From Marinibacterium profundimaris (GTDB lineage: Bacteria > Pseudomonadota > Alphaproteobacteria > Rhodobacterales > Rhodobacteraceae): DNA of 64,000 bases. Numbering within the stretch: position 1 is the first letter of the stretch; each line of letters starts with the position of its first letter. The translations under genes were made by a program, and so were the position numbers. The stretch lies in the NCBI RefSeq assembly GCF_002210095.1, contig NZ_AQQR01000002.1, forward strand, positions 310,001 to 374,000. The letters run 5' to 3'. Shown here one piece after another: positions 52,403-61,116 of this stretch. The notes under the pieces were generated by a model. It saw only the letters and a program-made list of their open reading frames with translations. It was not told the DNA's origin and searched no databases.

Positions 52403-52436
52403 CTTGGATGTTGCCCGGCCTGAGCGGGCAAGGATG

Positions 52437-53009
52437 TCAGACGTCCTGCCGCGCGATATCGACGATCAGCACGTTGAAGACATTGGGGCCGAACTCGCGC
52501 TGCGCCACCTCCAGCAGCGCGCGGCGCAGCACGTCAAGGTTGTTGGACCGGGTGAAGGCACCCTGGAAGCCGCCCATGTTGGAATGGTCGAACAGCACCT
52601 GCAGGAAGGCGTCGCGCAGCTTCGGCTCTCGATTGTATATCGCCTCGCGCAGGCCCAATGCGGTTTCCAGGCTAAGCGTCAGCACCACCAGGGCCTCGAC
52701 CCGGCCGGCGGCCACGACAGGCACGACGAACTGGTTGTTGAGCTTGATGAATTCCGGCGCATTCGGGTCTTCGCCATCTTCGGCGTCGGCCCCGCCCGAA
52801 GGCGCCGGCTTGGCCGCCGGCCGGGCCGCGGGTCTTGCCGCGCCCTCTTCGTCTTCGCCGGTGCTGTCGGCGGCGCCGTCATCAGCGACACCCTCGCCGC
52901 CGGCTTCCGCGTTTTCCATGGGTTCGGGCGCGGGCGCCAGCACGATGCCGGCGCCGATCCCGGCCCCGACGCCGACCAGCAACATAAGGATGGGAAGCAA
53001 CTTGCCCAT
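52437..53009 (-). CDS. FliL-family protein (copy 2)
   Basis: A 190-residue protein. A membrane helix (about 3-25, LLPILMLLVGVGAGIGAGIVL) is followed by a long Glu/Ala/Pro-rich linker (about 30-85). A periplasmic FliL-type domain comes last (about 88-190; FIKLNNQFVVPVV and FDHSNMGGFQGAFT). It differs from copy 1 at 42.4 kb in linker length and sequence. It ends the leftward operon after flgH (12-base gap). A role near the rod or stator is likely, as for FliL; the division of labour is unknown. Confidence 0.85.
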   Translation of the reverse strand: MGKLLPILMLLVGVGAGIGAGIVLAPAPEPMENAEAGGEGVADDGAADSTGEDEEGAARPAARPAAKPAPSGGADAEDGEDPNAPEFIKLNNQFVVPVVAAGRVEALVVLTLSLETALGLREAIYNREPKLRDAFLQVLFDHSNMGGFQGAFTRSNNLDVLRRALLEVAQREFGPNVFNVLIVDIARQDV

Positions 53010-53021
53010 GGCGGTCCCTCC

Positions 53022-53747
53022 TCAGAACGGCAGAACGTAGTCGAGCGCACGCTGCCCGTACCGCGGCTGCTGGACCTGGGTGATTTGCCCGCGTCCGCCG
53101 TAGGAAATCCGCGCCGCCGCGATCTTGTCGTAGGTGATCTGGTTCTGGCGCGAGATATCGGTGGGCCGTACGAAACCCGCCACCATCAGTTCGCGCAGCT
53201 CGAAGTTCACGCGCACCTGCTGCGTACCCTCGATTTCGAGCACGCCATTGGGCAGGACGTTTACCACGGTCGCCGCGACGCGCAGCTCCAGCTTCTCGTT
53301 GCGCTTGACCGATCCCTTGCCCGAACTCGACCCAGAGGATCCGATCGCCACCGCGTCATCCAGGCTGGCCCCGTCGGGCAGGCCGTCGTTGATGCGCTGC
53401 GGCAGGCCGAAAAGGCCTTCCACCGACAAGCTTTCCGACCCGCTGCGTTCGCGGGCCGTATCGTTGGATATCTCGGCGCTTTCGTCGATCTCGATCACCA
53501 CCGTGAGGATATCGCCCCGCGAGCTCGCGCGCCGGTCGCCCAGCAGCGATTGCCGCGACCCGCTCCACAAAGAGGCGCCGTCGACCACGCGGTTGGGTTC
53601 GGCATACATCGGCAAGCCCGGCCAGCGCATCGCGACCTGTTCGTCCCCATCCTCGACCGGCGTGAAATTCGGCTTGCCCGTCGGGTCCAGGTCACAGCCG
53701 GCCAGGGCGCAGATCAGCAGCCCGGTGGCCCATGTCATTTGTCGCAT
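53022..53747 (-). CDS. flgH: Flagellar L-ring lipoprotein
   Basis: A 241-residue outer-membrane bushing protein. The lipobox LAGC places the lipidated Cys at residue 18. Landmarks are SLWSGSRQSLLGDRRASSRGDIL and NEKLELRVAATVVNVLPNG, with the C-terminal VRPTDISRQNQITYDKIAAARISYGGRG split over positions 190-225. It starts at the flgA stop. Ordered with flgG-flgA upstream and fliL2 downstream. Confidence 0.96.
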   Translation of the reverse strand: MRQMTWATGLLICALAGCDLDPTGKPNFTPVEDGDEQVAMRWPGLPMYAEPNRVVDGASLWSGSRQSLLGDRRASSRGDILTVVIEIDESAEISNDTARERSGSESLSVEGLFGLPQRINDGLPDGASLDDAVAIGSSGSSSGKGSVKRNEKLELRVAATVVNVLPNGVLEIEGTQQVRVNFELRELMVAGFVRPTDISRQNQITYDKIAAARISYGGRGQITQVQQPRYGQRALDYVLPF

Positions 53748-54166
53748 CAGCGTACCTCGATCATCCCGTTTTCCTGCACCAGTCCGGTCACCGTCGTCCG
53801 CGACGACAGGTTCATCACCCGGACCGAATCCCCGACCCCGCCGCGCGACAATGCGCGGCCCTCGGCCGAAATCAGCAGGCCGCCGCGCGCAAAGACCAGC
53901 GTCACGACATCGTTTCTTTCGACAACGGCCGGCGGGCCGAGGTCATTGCCCAGCACCGGGCGCCCGGCATAGAGGGCGACCCGTGCTTCCAGCCCGTCCA
54001 CCGTCTTCTCCGCGGGCCAGGCACCGGGAATATCGACCGGTTCGACCCGGAAATCGGATCGGGTCACGATCTCCTGCGCGCGGATCGTGCGCAGGGGGAT
54101 CAGCACGTCCGCCATGGCAGACGTGCCAAGCACCGCGAGGAGAAGGAGGAGGAAAAGGCTGCGCAT
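53747..54166 (-). CDS. flgA: P-ring assembly chaperone
   Basis: A 139-residue exported SAF-domain protein. The signal peptide (LFLLLLLAVLGTSAMA) ends at about residue 19. The mature part shows GRPVLGNDLGPPAVVERNDVV and the C-terminal AEGRALSRGGVGDSVRVMN segment. FlgA assists FlgI polymerisation in the periplasm. It is short compared with enteric FlgA (about 219), lacking the N-terminal domain. Its start and stop touch flgG and flgH. Confidence 0.92.
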   Translation of the reverse strand: MRSLFLLLLLAVLGTSAMADVLIPLRTIRAQEIVTRSDFRVEPVDIPGAWPAEKTVDGLEARVALYAGRPVLGNDLGPPAVVERNDVVTLVFARGGLLISAEGRALSRGGVGDSVRVMNLSSRTTVTGLVQENGMIEVR

Positions 54167-54951
54167 TATCTCACCTGTGTGGTTGCGCCCATCATCTGGT
54201 CCGCGGCCGAGATGACCTTGGCGTTCATCTCGTAGCCGCGCTGGGCTTCGATCAGTTCGGTCACCTCGCGGACGGCATCGACAGAACTGTCCTCCAGGTA
54301 ACCCTGGCGGAGAAAGCCAAGACCGTCCTCCCCGGCGTTGGTCACCAGCGCGGGGCCCGAGGCTTCGGTCTCGGTGAAGAGGTTGCTGCCCATCGCCTCG
54401 AGCCCCTTGGAATTGGCGAAGCCCGAGAGGGTGAATTCGCCCAGCAGCTGGCCGGCGGTGTTGTCGTTGAAATAGGCATAGACCTCGCCCGCGGCGTTGA
54501 TCGACACGCTGCGCGCATCGGTCGGGATGGTGATCTCGGGCACGACGGGGAAGCCGTCCGATGTCACGATCAGCCCGTCGGGAGAGCGTTTGAACGATCC
54601 GTCCCGCGTATAGGCGGCCTGGCCCGACGGCAGCGTGACCTCGAAATAGCCGCGGCCTTCGATCGCGATGTCCAGATCGTTGCCGGTCTGTGACAGGGCG
54701 CCCTGGGCCAGGTGAACGGTGATCGAGGACGGCCGCACGCCCAGGCCGACCTGCACGCCGGTGGGCAGCACGGTGCCGTCATTGGCGTTGATCGACCCCG
54801 CGCGGGACACCTGCTGATAATGCAGGTCCGAAAACTCCGCCCGCCGTGCGTTGTAGGCGGTGGTGTTCATGTTTGCCAGGTTGTTGGATATCGTCTCCAC
54901 CCGCAATTGCTGGGCGCTCATGCCTGTTGCGGCGATTTTCAATGCGCGCAT
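54166..54951 (-). CDS. flgG: Flagellar distal rod protein
   Basis: A 261-residue rod protein. N-terminal MRALKIAATGMSAQQLRVE and ISNNLANMNTTAYNARRAEF, the central GRGYFEVTLPSGQAAYTRDG and the C-terminal EVTELIEAQRGYEMNAKVI are textbook FlgG. It lies 44 bases from flgF, a gap that is unusually AT-rich. It is exported by the flagellar apparatus. Confidence 0.96.
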   Translation of the reverse strand: MRALKIAATGMSAQQLRVETISNNLANMNTTAYNARRAEFSDLHYQQVSRAGSINANDGTVLPTGVQVGLGVRPSSITVHLAQGALSQTGNDLDIAIEGRGYFEVTLPSGQAAYTRDGSFKRSPDGLIVTSDGFPVVPEITIPTDARSVSINAAGEVYAYFNDNTAGQLLGEFTLSGFANSKGLEAMGSNLFTETEASGPALVTNAGEDGLGFLRQGYLEDSSVDAVREVTELIEAQRGYEMNAKVISAADQMMGATTQVR

Positions 54952-54995
54952 TCTGCCTCACTTCATATGTCATTTTCTGACGTTTTATCTGCTCG

Positions 54996-55706
54996 TTACT
55001 TGATCATTGTCTTGACGGCGGCCCGGATCCGCTCGTCTTCGGTTTCGAGGAAGCTCTGCCCCATTTCATAGGCGCGCTGGACCTCGATCATCCGGGTGAT
55101 CTGCTCGATTGCGTTGACGTTGGACCCTTCGAGAACGCCCTGCATCACGCGGGCGTCGGGCGCGCCTTCATAGCCGCCGGGGGCGTCGAAAAGCACACCG
55201 CGGGCCCGGCTCATCGCCTGGGGGTCGTTGGGCAGAAAGACACCGATCTGGCCCAGCGGCTGGCCGCCGGCGCTGATCGTGCCGTCCGAGGCGATGTGGA
55301 TGCCGTCGGCCTCGGCCGGGACGAAGATCGGCGCCTCGCCCGCGTCCAGCACCTGGTGCCCCTCGGCCGTGCTCAGAAGCCCTTCGCCGTTGGGGGTGAA
55401 GGCGCCGGCGCGGGTCAGGCGCGGGCCGTCCGGCGTCTGGACCAGGAAGAACCCGTCGCCCTCGATCGCGAGGTCGAAGGTGCCTTCGGTCCGGGTCAGC
55501 GGGCCCTGCGCGAGGTCGGTCATCCGGGCGCCGGCATGGCCCATCGAAATGGCGCCGTCGCCGTCGCCCTTGATGTATTCAGAAAAGACAAGCCCGCCGG
55601 CCCGGTACCCCGTGGTGGAGGCATTGGCGATATTGTTGGCCACGACCTGCATTTCCTTGATCAGGCCGGATTGGCGGGACAGCGTGGCATAAGACGATGC
55701 GTCCAT
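54996..55706 (-). CDS. flgF: Flagellar proximal rod protein
   Basis: A 236-residue rod protein with the hook-family N-terminus (YATLSRQSGLIKEMQVVANN and IANASTTGYRAGG), a central EGDGFFLVQTPDGPRLTRAG, and the C-terminal EQITRMIEVQRAYEMGQSFL. Length and order fit FlgF rather than FlgG. It overlaps the fliQ stop (TGATG). Confidence 0.93.
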   Translation of the reverse strand: MDASSYATLSRQSGLIKEMQVVANNIANASTTGYRAGGLVFSEYIKGDGDGAISMGHAGARMTDLAQGPLTRTEGTFDLAIEGDGFFLVQTPDGPRLTRAGAFTPNGEGLLSTAEGHQVLDAGEAPIFVPAEADGIHIASDGTISAGGQPLGQIGVFLPNDPQAMSRARGVLFDAPGGYEGAPDARVMQGVLEGSNVNAIEQITRMIEVQRAYEMGQSFLETEDERIRAAVKTMIK

Positions 55707-55975
55707 CAGGAACCTCCGATGATGAGGGGGACAAGCTGGGTTTCGAAAAAGGCCACCAGCGTTTCGGTCATGAAGCCCATCGAGATCCAGAACACCGCGA
55801 CGATGGCCGCGAGTTTCGGCACGAAGGTCAGGGTCATTTCCTGGATAGAGGTCAGCGCCTGGAACAGGCCGATGATGAGGCCGGTGGCCAGGGCGACGAC
55901 CAGGATCGGGGTCGCGATGACCACCGCGACCCAGAGCCCCTGCCGCAGGACATCGAAAAAGATGGCCTCATCCAC
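55706..55975 (-). CDS. fliQ: Flagellar export gate protein
   Basis: An 89-residue two-helix membrane protein. GTG start at 55975; FFDVLRQGLWVAVVIATPIL, VALATGLIIGLFQALTSIQE and MTLTFVPKLAAIVAVFWISM are FliQ signatures. It is placed here between fliE and flgF, apart from fliP and fliR, a split known in Rhodobacterales clusters. It starts 4 bases after the fliE stop. Confidence 0.94.
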   Translation of the reverse strand: MDEAIFFDVLRQGLWVAVVIATPILVVALATGLIIGLFQALTSIQEMTLTFVPKLAAIVAVFWISMGFMTETLVAFFETQLVPLIIGGS

Positions 55976-55979
55976 GGGG

Positions 55980-56276
55980 TCAGACCGGCATCCGCAGGAT
56001 TTCCTGGTAGGCCTCGACCACCTTGTCGCGGACCGTGATTGCGGTCTCGACCGCCAGCTCGGTCTGGGCCAGCGCATGCACCAACGCGTGAGGATCGGCA
56101 TCGCCGGTCATCGCAGACCGTGCGACGGCTTCGCCCTCGGCGAGTGTCTGGGCAAAGTCGGTGACGGCCTCCTTCGCCGCCTCGGCGGGGGTGACCGCCG
56201 CTGTCGCGGTATCGGCTTCGGTTGCGGGTCTGGCCTGGGCATAGCCCCGGGCCGCGGAAATCGCGTTCAAGTCCAT
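55980..56276 (-). CDS. fliE: MS-ring/rod junction protein
   Basis: A 98-residue protein with an Ala/Thr-rich N-terminus and the FliE C-terminal pattern LVHALAQTELAVETAITVR and VVEAYQEILRMPV. FliE joins the MS-ring to the rod and is among the first exported subunits. It lies between flgC (25-base gap) and fliQ. Confidence 0.94.
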   Translation of the reverse strand: MDLNAISAARGYAQARPATEADTATAAVTPAEAAKEAVTDFAQTLAEGEAVARSAMTGDADPHALVHALAQTELAVETAITVRDKVVEAYQEILRMPV

Positions 56277-56301
56277 TCTGGTCTCTCCTGGTTTTGGCGG
56301 A

Positions 56302-56691
56302 TTACTTCCGCAACAGCTCCATCAGTGCGGAGGACATCTGCCGCGACTGATCGAACATCTTGAGGTTGGCCTCGTAGCTGCGCTGGGCCTCACGCGCGTC
56401 GGCGATCTCGATCATCAGGTCGACGTTCGAGCCGTCGTAATGGCCGGTGTCGTCGGCAAGTGGGTGCGACGGGTCGTAGACTTGGCGCAGATCGCTGCGG
56501 TCGAGCTGCACGTCGCCGGGCTGCACGGTCGTCACGCCATCGGGATTGGTATCGGTTTCGAAGGTCGTGAACTTGCGGCGATAGCCCGGCGTGTCGGCGT
56601 TCGAGATGTTTTCCGCCACATGCCGCAGGCGCGTGGCCTGGGTCCGCAGCGCGCCGGCGCTGATCATCAGGGAATTGGAAAAATCGCTCAT
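56302..56691 (-). CDS. flgC: Flagellar proximal rod protein
   Basis: A 129-residue rod protein with MISAGALRTQATRLRHVAEN, ISNADTPGYRRKFTTFE and the C-terminal MIEIADAREAQRSYEANLKM. These are the standard FlgC landmarks. It lies 43 bases after flgB. Confidence 0.95.
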   Translation of the reverse strand: MSDFSNSLMISAGALRTQATRLRHVAENISNADTPGYRRKFTTFETDTNPDGVTTVQPGDVQLDRSDLRQVYDPSHPLADDTGHYDGSNVDLMIEIADAREAQRSYEANLKMFDQSRQMSSALMELLRK

Positions 56692-56734
56692 CGGTCCGGT
56701 CTCCTGGTCCTGTGTCCTGTGGGCGTCGCGGGGC

Positions 56735-57148
56735 TCAGCGGCTGCCCAGGCTCATCCGCAGCACGGTCATGGCCGAGCGGTAGATGGCGATGGCACGGTC
56801 ATGGTCCTTCCGCACCTCGGCGCCGCGCACCATTTCCTCTTCGAGCGAGACGCCGTTGCGGTTGGGGTCCGCGCCATCCTCGGTCAGGGGCTGCAGGTCG
56901 GCGACATTCACCGCGGCCAGCGTGGCGCCGTGGCCCGGCCGGGTGGCACGCATGCCGCCGGCCGTGGCACTGCCCGTATTGGCCGCGCCGCGCTGCGAAT
57001 CGAATGTTTTGGCAAAGGACGGCAGGTCGCGCGGCCGATAGTCGGGGGTATCGGCATTGGCCACGTTCTGGGCGATCAACGCTTGCCGCGCACCGGCGTG
57101 AACGGCCATGGCATGCGCGGTCTTGAAGACGGTCAGGTTGCTGAACAT
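56735..57148 (-). CDS. flgB: Flagellar proximal rod protein
   Basis: A 137-residue rod protein: FSNLTVFKTAHAMAVHAGAR, LIAQNVANADTPDYRPRDLP and the C-terminal HDRAIAIYRSAMTVLRMSL. The ATG at 57148 has gggagaag upstream. It is the first gene of the leftward operon flgB-flgC-fliE-fliQ-flgF-flgG-flgA-flgH-fliL2. Confidence 0.94.
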   Translation of the reverse strand: MFSNLTVFKTAHAMAVHAGARQALIAQNVANADTPDYRPRDLPSFAKTFDSQRGAANTGSATAGGMRATRPGHGATLAAVNVADLQPLTEDGADPNRNGVSLEEEMVRGAEVRKDHDRAIAIYRSAMTVLRMSLGSR

Positions 57149-57236
57149 CGGGCTTCTCCCTCGTTCGGTTTCAATCAAGGCTTAACTCCGATTCCTTTAG
57201 AAACCGTTCTCAGGGTTAACCCGGAGAACCGAGACC
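57149..57236. promoter_or_regulatory. Divergent promoter region flgB / fliI
   Basis: 88 bases between divergent operons. Isolated TTAA elements occur at 57182 and 57216, and TTAG at 57197, but none is spaced by 7 bases, so a full CtrA site is not claimed. Confidence 0.35.
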
Positions 57237-58568
57237 ATGATGGAAATGCAGAAACTCGCCACCCGGATCGGCAGGGCGCGCGCATGCTTCCCGCTGGGCC
57301 ATGTCACGGGCGTGCAGGGCGGGCTGGTGGACGTGGCCGGCCTGTCGGAAACGGCGGGAATCGGCGATCACCTGCGCATCTCGCGGCGCGGCGGAACGGC
57401 GCTGGCGGCCGAGGTGGTGGGGCTGTGCAAGGACAGCGTGCGGGCGCTGCCCGACGGCCCCTCGACCCATGTGGCGGTCGGCGATTCGGTGCGGCTGAGC
57501 GCGCCGCCTGATTTCGCGCCGGACGCCTGCTGGATCGGCCGGGTGGTCGATCCGATGGGTCGGCCGGTGGATGGCATGCCGCTGGTGCGCGGGCTGCACA
57601 GCCGCGATATCCATGCCGGTCCGCCCGCGGCCGCGGCGCGGCGCGGGCTGGGCGCGCGGCTGAACACCGGGCAATGCGTGTTCAACACGCTGCTGCCGAT
57701 CGTACGCGGCCAGCGCATCGGGCTCTTTGCGGGCTCCGGCGTGGGCAAATCGCAGCTGATGGCCAGCTTTGCGCGCCAGCTCGAGGCTGACGTCGTCGTC
57801 ATCGCGCTGATCGGCGAACGCGGTCGCGAGGTCGGCCATTTCGTGCGTGATGTCCTGGGCCCCCAGGGCATGGCGCGGTCGGTCGTCGTCGCCGCGTCGT
57901 CGGATCAGTCGCCGCTGATGCGCCGCCGCTGCGCGCTGTCCGCCATGGCGGTGGCCGAACATTTCCGGGACGAGGGCAAGCAGGTGCTTCTGCTGGCCGA
58001 TTCCGTCACCCGATTTGCCGAGGCCCATCGCGAGATCGCCGTGGCCGCCGGCGAACCTCCGGCGCTGCGCGGCTACCCGCCCTCGACCGCGGCGATGATC
58101 GGCGGCCTGTGCGAACGCGCCGGCACCGGGATGAACGCGCAGGGCGACATCACAGCGGTCTTTTCGGTCCTGGTGGCCGGGTCGGACATGGAGGAGCCGG
58201 TGGCCGACATGTTGCGCGGCGTGCTTGACGGCCACGTGGTGCTGTCGCGGGCCATCGCGGAGCGCGGCCGCTATCCGGCGATCGACCTGCTGCAATCGGT
58301 GTCGCGCAGCCTGCCCGATGCCGCCAACCCGCAGGAGAACGAGCGTATCGGCGAGGCGCGGCGCCTGCTGGGCGCGTATCAGCAGGCCGAGGTGATGATC
58401 CAGTCGGGGCTTTACGCGTCGGGCAGCGATCCGCTGCTGGACCAGGCGGTGCGCGCCTGGCCTGAGCTTGACGGGTTCCTCGCCCGGGCCGAGGCCGGCG
58501 ATATCGCGTCGAGCTTCGATCGGCTGAACCTGATCCTGCGCCGCTCGGGCAGCGGATCGGGCCGATAG
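57237..58568 (+). CDS. fliI: Flagellum-specific export ATPase
   Basis: A 443-residue F1-beta-like ATPase. Walker A GSGVGKS is at 166-172, followed by VIALIGERGREVGHFV, Walker B VLLLADSVTRFAEAHREIA, and the GYPPSTAAMIGGLCERAG loop. It drives unfolding and entry of flagellar export substrates. Two adjacent ATGs (57237, 57240) are possible; ggag lies upstream. It is a single rightward gene; no fliJ follows it. A GC hairpin lies after the stop. Confidence 0.97.
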   Translation: MMEMQKLATRIGRARACFPLGHVTGVQGGLVDVAGLSETAGIGDHLRISRRGGTALAAEVVGLCKDSVRALPDGPSTHVAVGDSVRLSAPPDFAPDACWIGRVVDPMGRPVDGMPLVRGLHSRDIHAGPPAAAARRGLGARLNTGQCVFNTLLPIVRGQRIGLFAGSGVGKSQLMASFARQLEADVVVIALIGERGREVGHFVRDVLGPQGMARSVVVAASSDQSPLMRRRCALSAMAVAEHFRDEGKQVLLLADSVTRFAEAHREIAVAAGEPPALRGYPPSTAAMIGGLCERAGTGMNAQGDITAVFSVLVAGSDMEEPVADMLRGVLDGHVVLSRAIAERGRYPAIDLLQSVSRSLPDAANPQENERIGEARRLLGAYQQAEVMIQSGLYASGSDPLLDQAVRAWPELDGFLARAEAGDIASSFDRLNLILRRSGSGSGR

Positions 58569-58578
58569 GGCGAAGGGG

Positions 58579-58609
58579 ATCCCGCGGCCGGCTGAACCGG
58601 CCGCGGGAT
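58579..58609. terminator. Perfect hairpin between convergent fliI and DUF1217
   Basis: A 13-bp perfect stem atcccgcggccgg/ccggccgcgggat with a ctgaa loop. It is flanked by no strong T-run, but its position between two converging stops suits a bidirectional terminator. Confidence 0.55.
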
Positions 58610-58614
58610 AAGGT

Positions 58615-59415
58615 TTATCGCTGGGTGGCCTGCAGCAGCTGCAGCGCGGCCGCACCGGAGCTGAAGGCCGCTGCGTTCTGCTCGATCTGCACGCGGGCCA
58701 TGTAGGCGGTGACGAGCTTCTCGCGCTTCTCGGGGTCGGCGAATTGCGCGACGGAATCGTCTCCGAACATGCGCAGGGCCTTGTCCTTGAAGTAGACGAG
58801 CTGCCGGTCGAGATCGACGGTGCCGATGCCCTTGGGCAGGCCAAGCGCCGTCTCGAACAGCTTGCGCAAAGGCGGTTCGCCCATGATGTTGAACCACAGG
58901 GCATTCTCGCTCTTGTCCTCCAGCGCCATGTCCTGCAGCACCCGCTCTCCGTACAGTGCGATCCGCATCGTGTCGTCCGTGTTGCCGACAGCGATTTCGA
59001 AGGACTGCGCCTCGTATCGGTCAATCACTTCTTCGGCGAAATAGGACAGCTGCGTCCGCTGGACCTGCCCGGGGCCGAAGCCGAAGGCCTCGGACAGGTC
59101 CTTGTAGCGATCATCCGCCAGCCTGTTGGCCAGGGCGTCATCCGCGGTCGTGCCGTCTTCCAGGATCTTCTGGATGAAGGCACGGTTGTTGATGTCGTCC
59201 TGAAGCCCGTAGGCGCCCAACGCCACGCTCAGCAGCCGCCGATCGGCGACCAGCTCCTCGGCCGTCGTGATCTTCGCGAGGTTCTCCCGGAAGTAATCGA
59301 CATCCCTCTGAAGCTCGGCCGATTGAGTGAAGGCCTTGAACTGGTTGTCGTAGGTGGCTTGCAGAAAGCGCCAGCCCTGAAGGCCGGTGCCCGCGACGAT
59401 GGGTTGATAGGTCAT
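58615..59415 (-). CDS. DUF1217 flagellar-cluster protein
   Basis: A 266-residue helical protein: YQPIVAGTGLQGWRFLQATY at the start, FRENLAKITTAEELVADRRL, then LGLPKGIGTVDLDRQLVYFK. This matches DUF1217, a family found with alphaproteobacterial flagellar genes. Its role is unknown; cytoplasmic, with no signal peptide. The ATG at 59415 overlaps the flbT stop (ATGA), which makes it the last gene of the flagellin-flaF-flbT line. Confidence 0.85.
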   Translation of the reverse strand: MTYQPIVAGTGLQGWRFLQATYDNQFKAFTQSAELQRDVDYFRENLAKITTAEELVADRRLLSVALGAYGLQDDINNRAFIQKILEDGTTADDALANRLADDRYKDLSEAFGFGPGQVQRTQLSYFAEEVIDRYEAQSFEIAVGNTDDTMRIALYGERVLQDMALEDKSENALWFNIMGEPPLRKLFETALGLPKGIGTVDLDRQLVYFKDKALRMFGDDSVAQFADPEKREKLVTAYMARVQIEQNAAAFSSGAAALQLLQATQR

Positions 59416-59816
59416 GATACGTGGGACGCCAGCAGGCGGTCCTCCCTTGGCAGCAGTGCGCGCAGCGCCTTGAGACACCGGTAGTGGCGATCCTCGATCA
59501 GCGCGTCGGTGGCCTCGGCCAGCGCGGCGCGGCTGTCGGGGTCGGTGAATACCTGGCTCAGCTCCTCGATCCGGCGCAGGAGCGGCAGGCGCGCCTCCGC
59601 CGGGTTAAGATCGCCCGACAACAGCAGCTGCGCGGAATAGCAGGCGCGCCGCACCGGTGTTGTCGCCTCTTCGGGATGGATCGCATCGCGCAGGCGCAGG
59701 ATGCGGGCATCCGGGGTCAGGATCTGCAACCGGCCACGCCGGTCTCCGTTCTCGATCACCGCTCCGTTGATCAGGATCCTTTCCTTGGGTCCGAGCTTGA
59801 GTACGAGTCCTGCCAT
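59412..59816 (-). CDS. flbT: Flagellin translation repressor
   Basis: A 134-residue cytoplasmic regulator (LVLKLGPKERILINGAVIEN, then RRACYSAQLLLSGDL). In Caulobacter, FlbT binds the 5' leader of flagellin mRNA and couples its stability to basal-body completion. It overlaps flaF at its start and lies 440 bases downstream of the flagellin gene fliC1, the expected setting. Confidence 0.93.
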   Translation of the reverse strand: MAGLVLKLGPKERILINGAVIENGDRRGRLQILTPDARILRLRDAIHPEEATTPVRRACYSAQLLLSGDLNPAEARLPLLRRIEELSQVFTDPDSRAALAEATDALIEDRHYRCLKALRALLPREDRLLASHVS

Positions 59817-60187
59817 CAGTCGGCCCCCCCTCTGAGGCCGCGGAGGATCGCCATGTTGATGTCGATCAGCGGTGTCACCTGGGCCCGGCGCCGCAGCACG
59901 GCGGTGGTATGGCTGTGGGTGAATTCGGCCAGATAGAACAGCCGGGCCCGAAGCGAGTCCGGCAGCTTGTTGTTGGGATCTGCAACGTCGAGTGCGAAGA
60001 CGTTCCAGAGACGCTTGTTGTCGTGCAGGGCCGAGGCAAGGGCGGCGAACCCGCTTGGTCCCTTGTCGGCAGCGGCCTTGAGGCGGCGGGTGATCTGGGC
60101 CAGCACATCGTACTCGATCGATTTATAGGACCGGGTGGGTGCGCTGGCAGAACCGTAGCCCTGGCGTGCAGCAGAAATGTTGGTCAC
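59816..60187 (-). CDS. flaF: Flagellin regulator FlaF
   Basis: A 123-residue protein with SIEYDVLAQITRRLKAA and LHDNKRLWNVFALDVADPNN, which are FlaF signatures. FlaF promotes flagellin synthesis or secretion opposite to FlbT. It follows fliC1 by 70 bases. A tttgccc/gggcaaa stem in that gap could slow read-through and set flagellin above flaF output. Confidence 0.92.
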   Translation of the reverse strand: MTNISAARQGYGSASAPTRSYKSIEYDVLAQITRRLKAAADKGPSGFAALASALHDNKRLWNVFALDVADPNNKLPDSLRARLFYLAEFTHSHTTAVLRRRAQVTPLIDINMAILRGLRGGAD

Positions 60188-60257
60188 GGTGTGAACCTAT
60201 TCAGATTGGGGAATGAAGGGGTGCCCGGCATTTGCCCGCCGGGCCGGGGCAAAGCGA

Positions 60258-61085
60258 TTACTGGAAGAGCGTCAGGATCGTCTGAGGCGCCTGGTTGGCG
60301 ATCGACAGGGCCTGCACCGCCAGCTGCTGCTGCGTCTGGAGCGCAGAGAGCTGGGCCGAGGCTTCTTCCATATCCGTGTCGACAAGGGCCGATATGCCGA
60401 TCTTCATGGCATCCATGACCTTGCCCACGAACTCGTTCTGATCCTCGATCCGAGAGGCGGAGGCACCCAGCGCGGCGGCCCCGTCTACGGCGGTCTGGAT
60501 CAGCGTTTCGATATCGTCGAGAGAGGCATCGGCGGCCGTCTCGCTCGAGACGTCGACGGTAGCGAGGTCAAGGTTCGTCTCGAAATCGACGGAGGCCACG
60601 GTGATGCTGGCCGCCGTGACGCTGCCCGAGGCATCCCGGTCAAGCGACGAAAGCACCGTGATCCCGGCGTTGCCGGCGGTGTTCAGCAGGTTGCTGCCGT
60701 TGAATTGCGAGGCCTGGATGATCGAGGTGATCTGGTTCTTCAGCTCGTCCACGTCGGCGGTGATCTTGGCATGATCGACGTTGCCGCTTGTGCCTGCGAC
60801 GACCTTCTGCTTCATCTCGTTCAGGATGTCCACGATCTGTTCCGCACCGGCCAGGCCGACGGCGACGGTCGATTCACCCAGCGACAGGCTGTCGGACACC
60901 GCCCTGAACCCGGCGACATCGGATTCCATGACCTTGGAAATGGCCCAAATGGCCGAACTGTCCTTGGCCGACCCGATTTCGAGGCCGGTTGAGATCATGT
61001 CCTGTGTCTTGTCGAGGTTCTTGCTGATCGAGGAGAGGGTTTGCAGTGCCACCAGGGCGCTTGAGTTCGTGAGAATACTGGACAT
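60258..61085 (-). CDS. fliC: Flagellin (copy 1)
   Basis: The protein has 275 residues. N-terminal MSSILTNSSALVALQTLSSI and the C-terminal ALQTQQQLAVQALSIANQAP form the D0/D1 coiled coil. There is only a short variable centre. It is secreted through the export gate and polymerises into the filament. It is very similar to copy 2 just upstream; most differences are conservative and lie in residues 17-26, 92-103 and 180-195. It probably arose by tandem duplication. flaF and flbT follow. Confidence 0.96.
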   Translation of the reverse strand: MSSILTNSSALVALQTLSSISKNLDKTQDMISTGLEIGSAKDSSAIWAISKVMESDVAGFRAVSDSLSLGESTVAVGLAGAEQIVDILNEMKQKVVAGTSGNVDHAKITADVDELKNQITSIIQASQFNGSNLLNTAGNAGITVLSSLDRDASGSVTAASITVASVDFETNLDLATVDVSSETAADASLDDIETLIQTAVDGAAALGASASRIEDQNEFVGKVMDAMKIGISALVDTDMEEASAQLSALQTQQQLAVQALSIANQAPQTILTLFQ

Positions 61086-61116
61086 TTGATAATTCCTTGC
61101 ATCCCGCTGGGCCTTC

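Noticed and set aside
57182-57219. CtrA site between flgB and fliI
   Set aside because: TTAA, TTAG and TTAA occur but with spacers of 11 and more bases.
57216-59024. 602-codon antisense frame opposite fliI
   Set aside because: A shadow of fliI and part of DUF1217; Arg/Ala/His-rich with no motif.
60188-60257. Strong terminator between fliC1 and flaF
   Set aside because: A 7-bp tttgccc/gggcaaa stem exists, but no T-run follows on the minus strand. Treated only as a possible attenuating hairpin.
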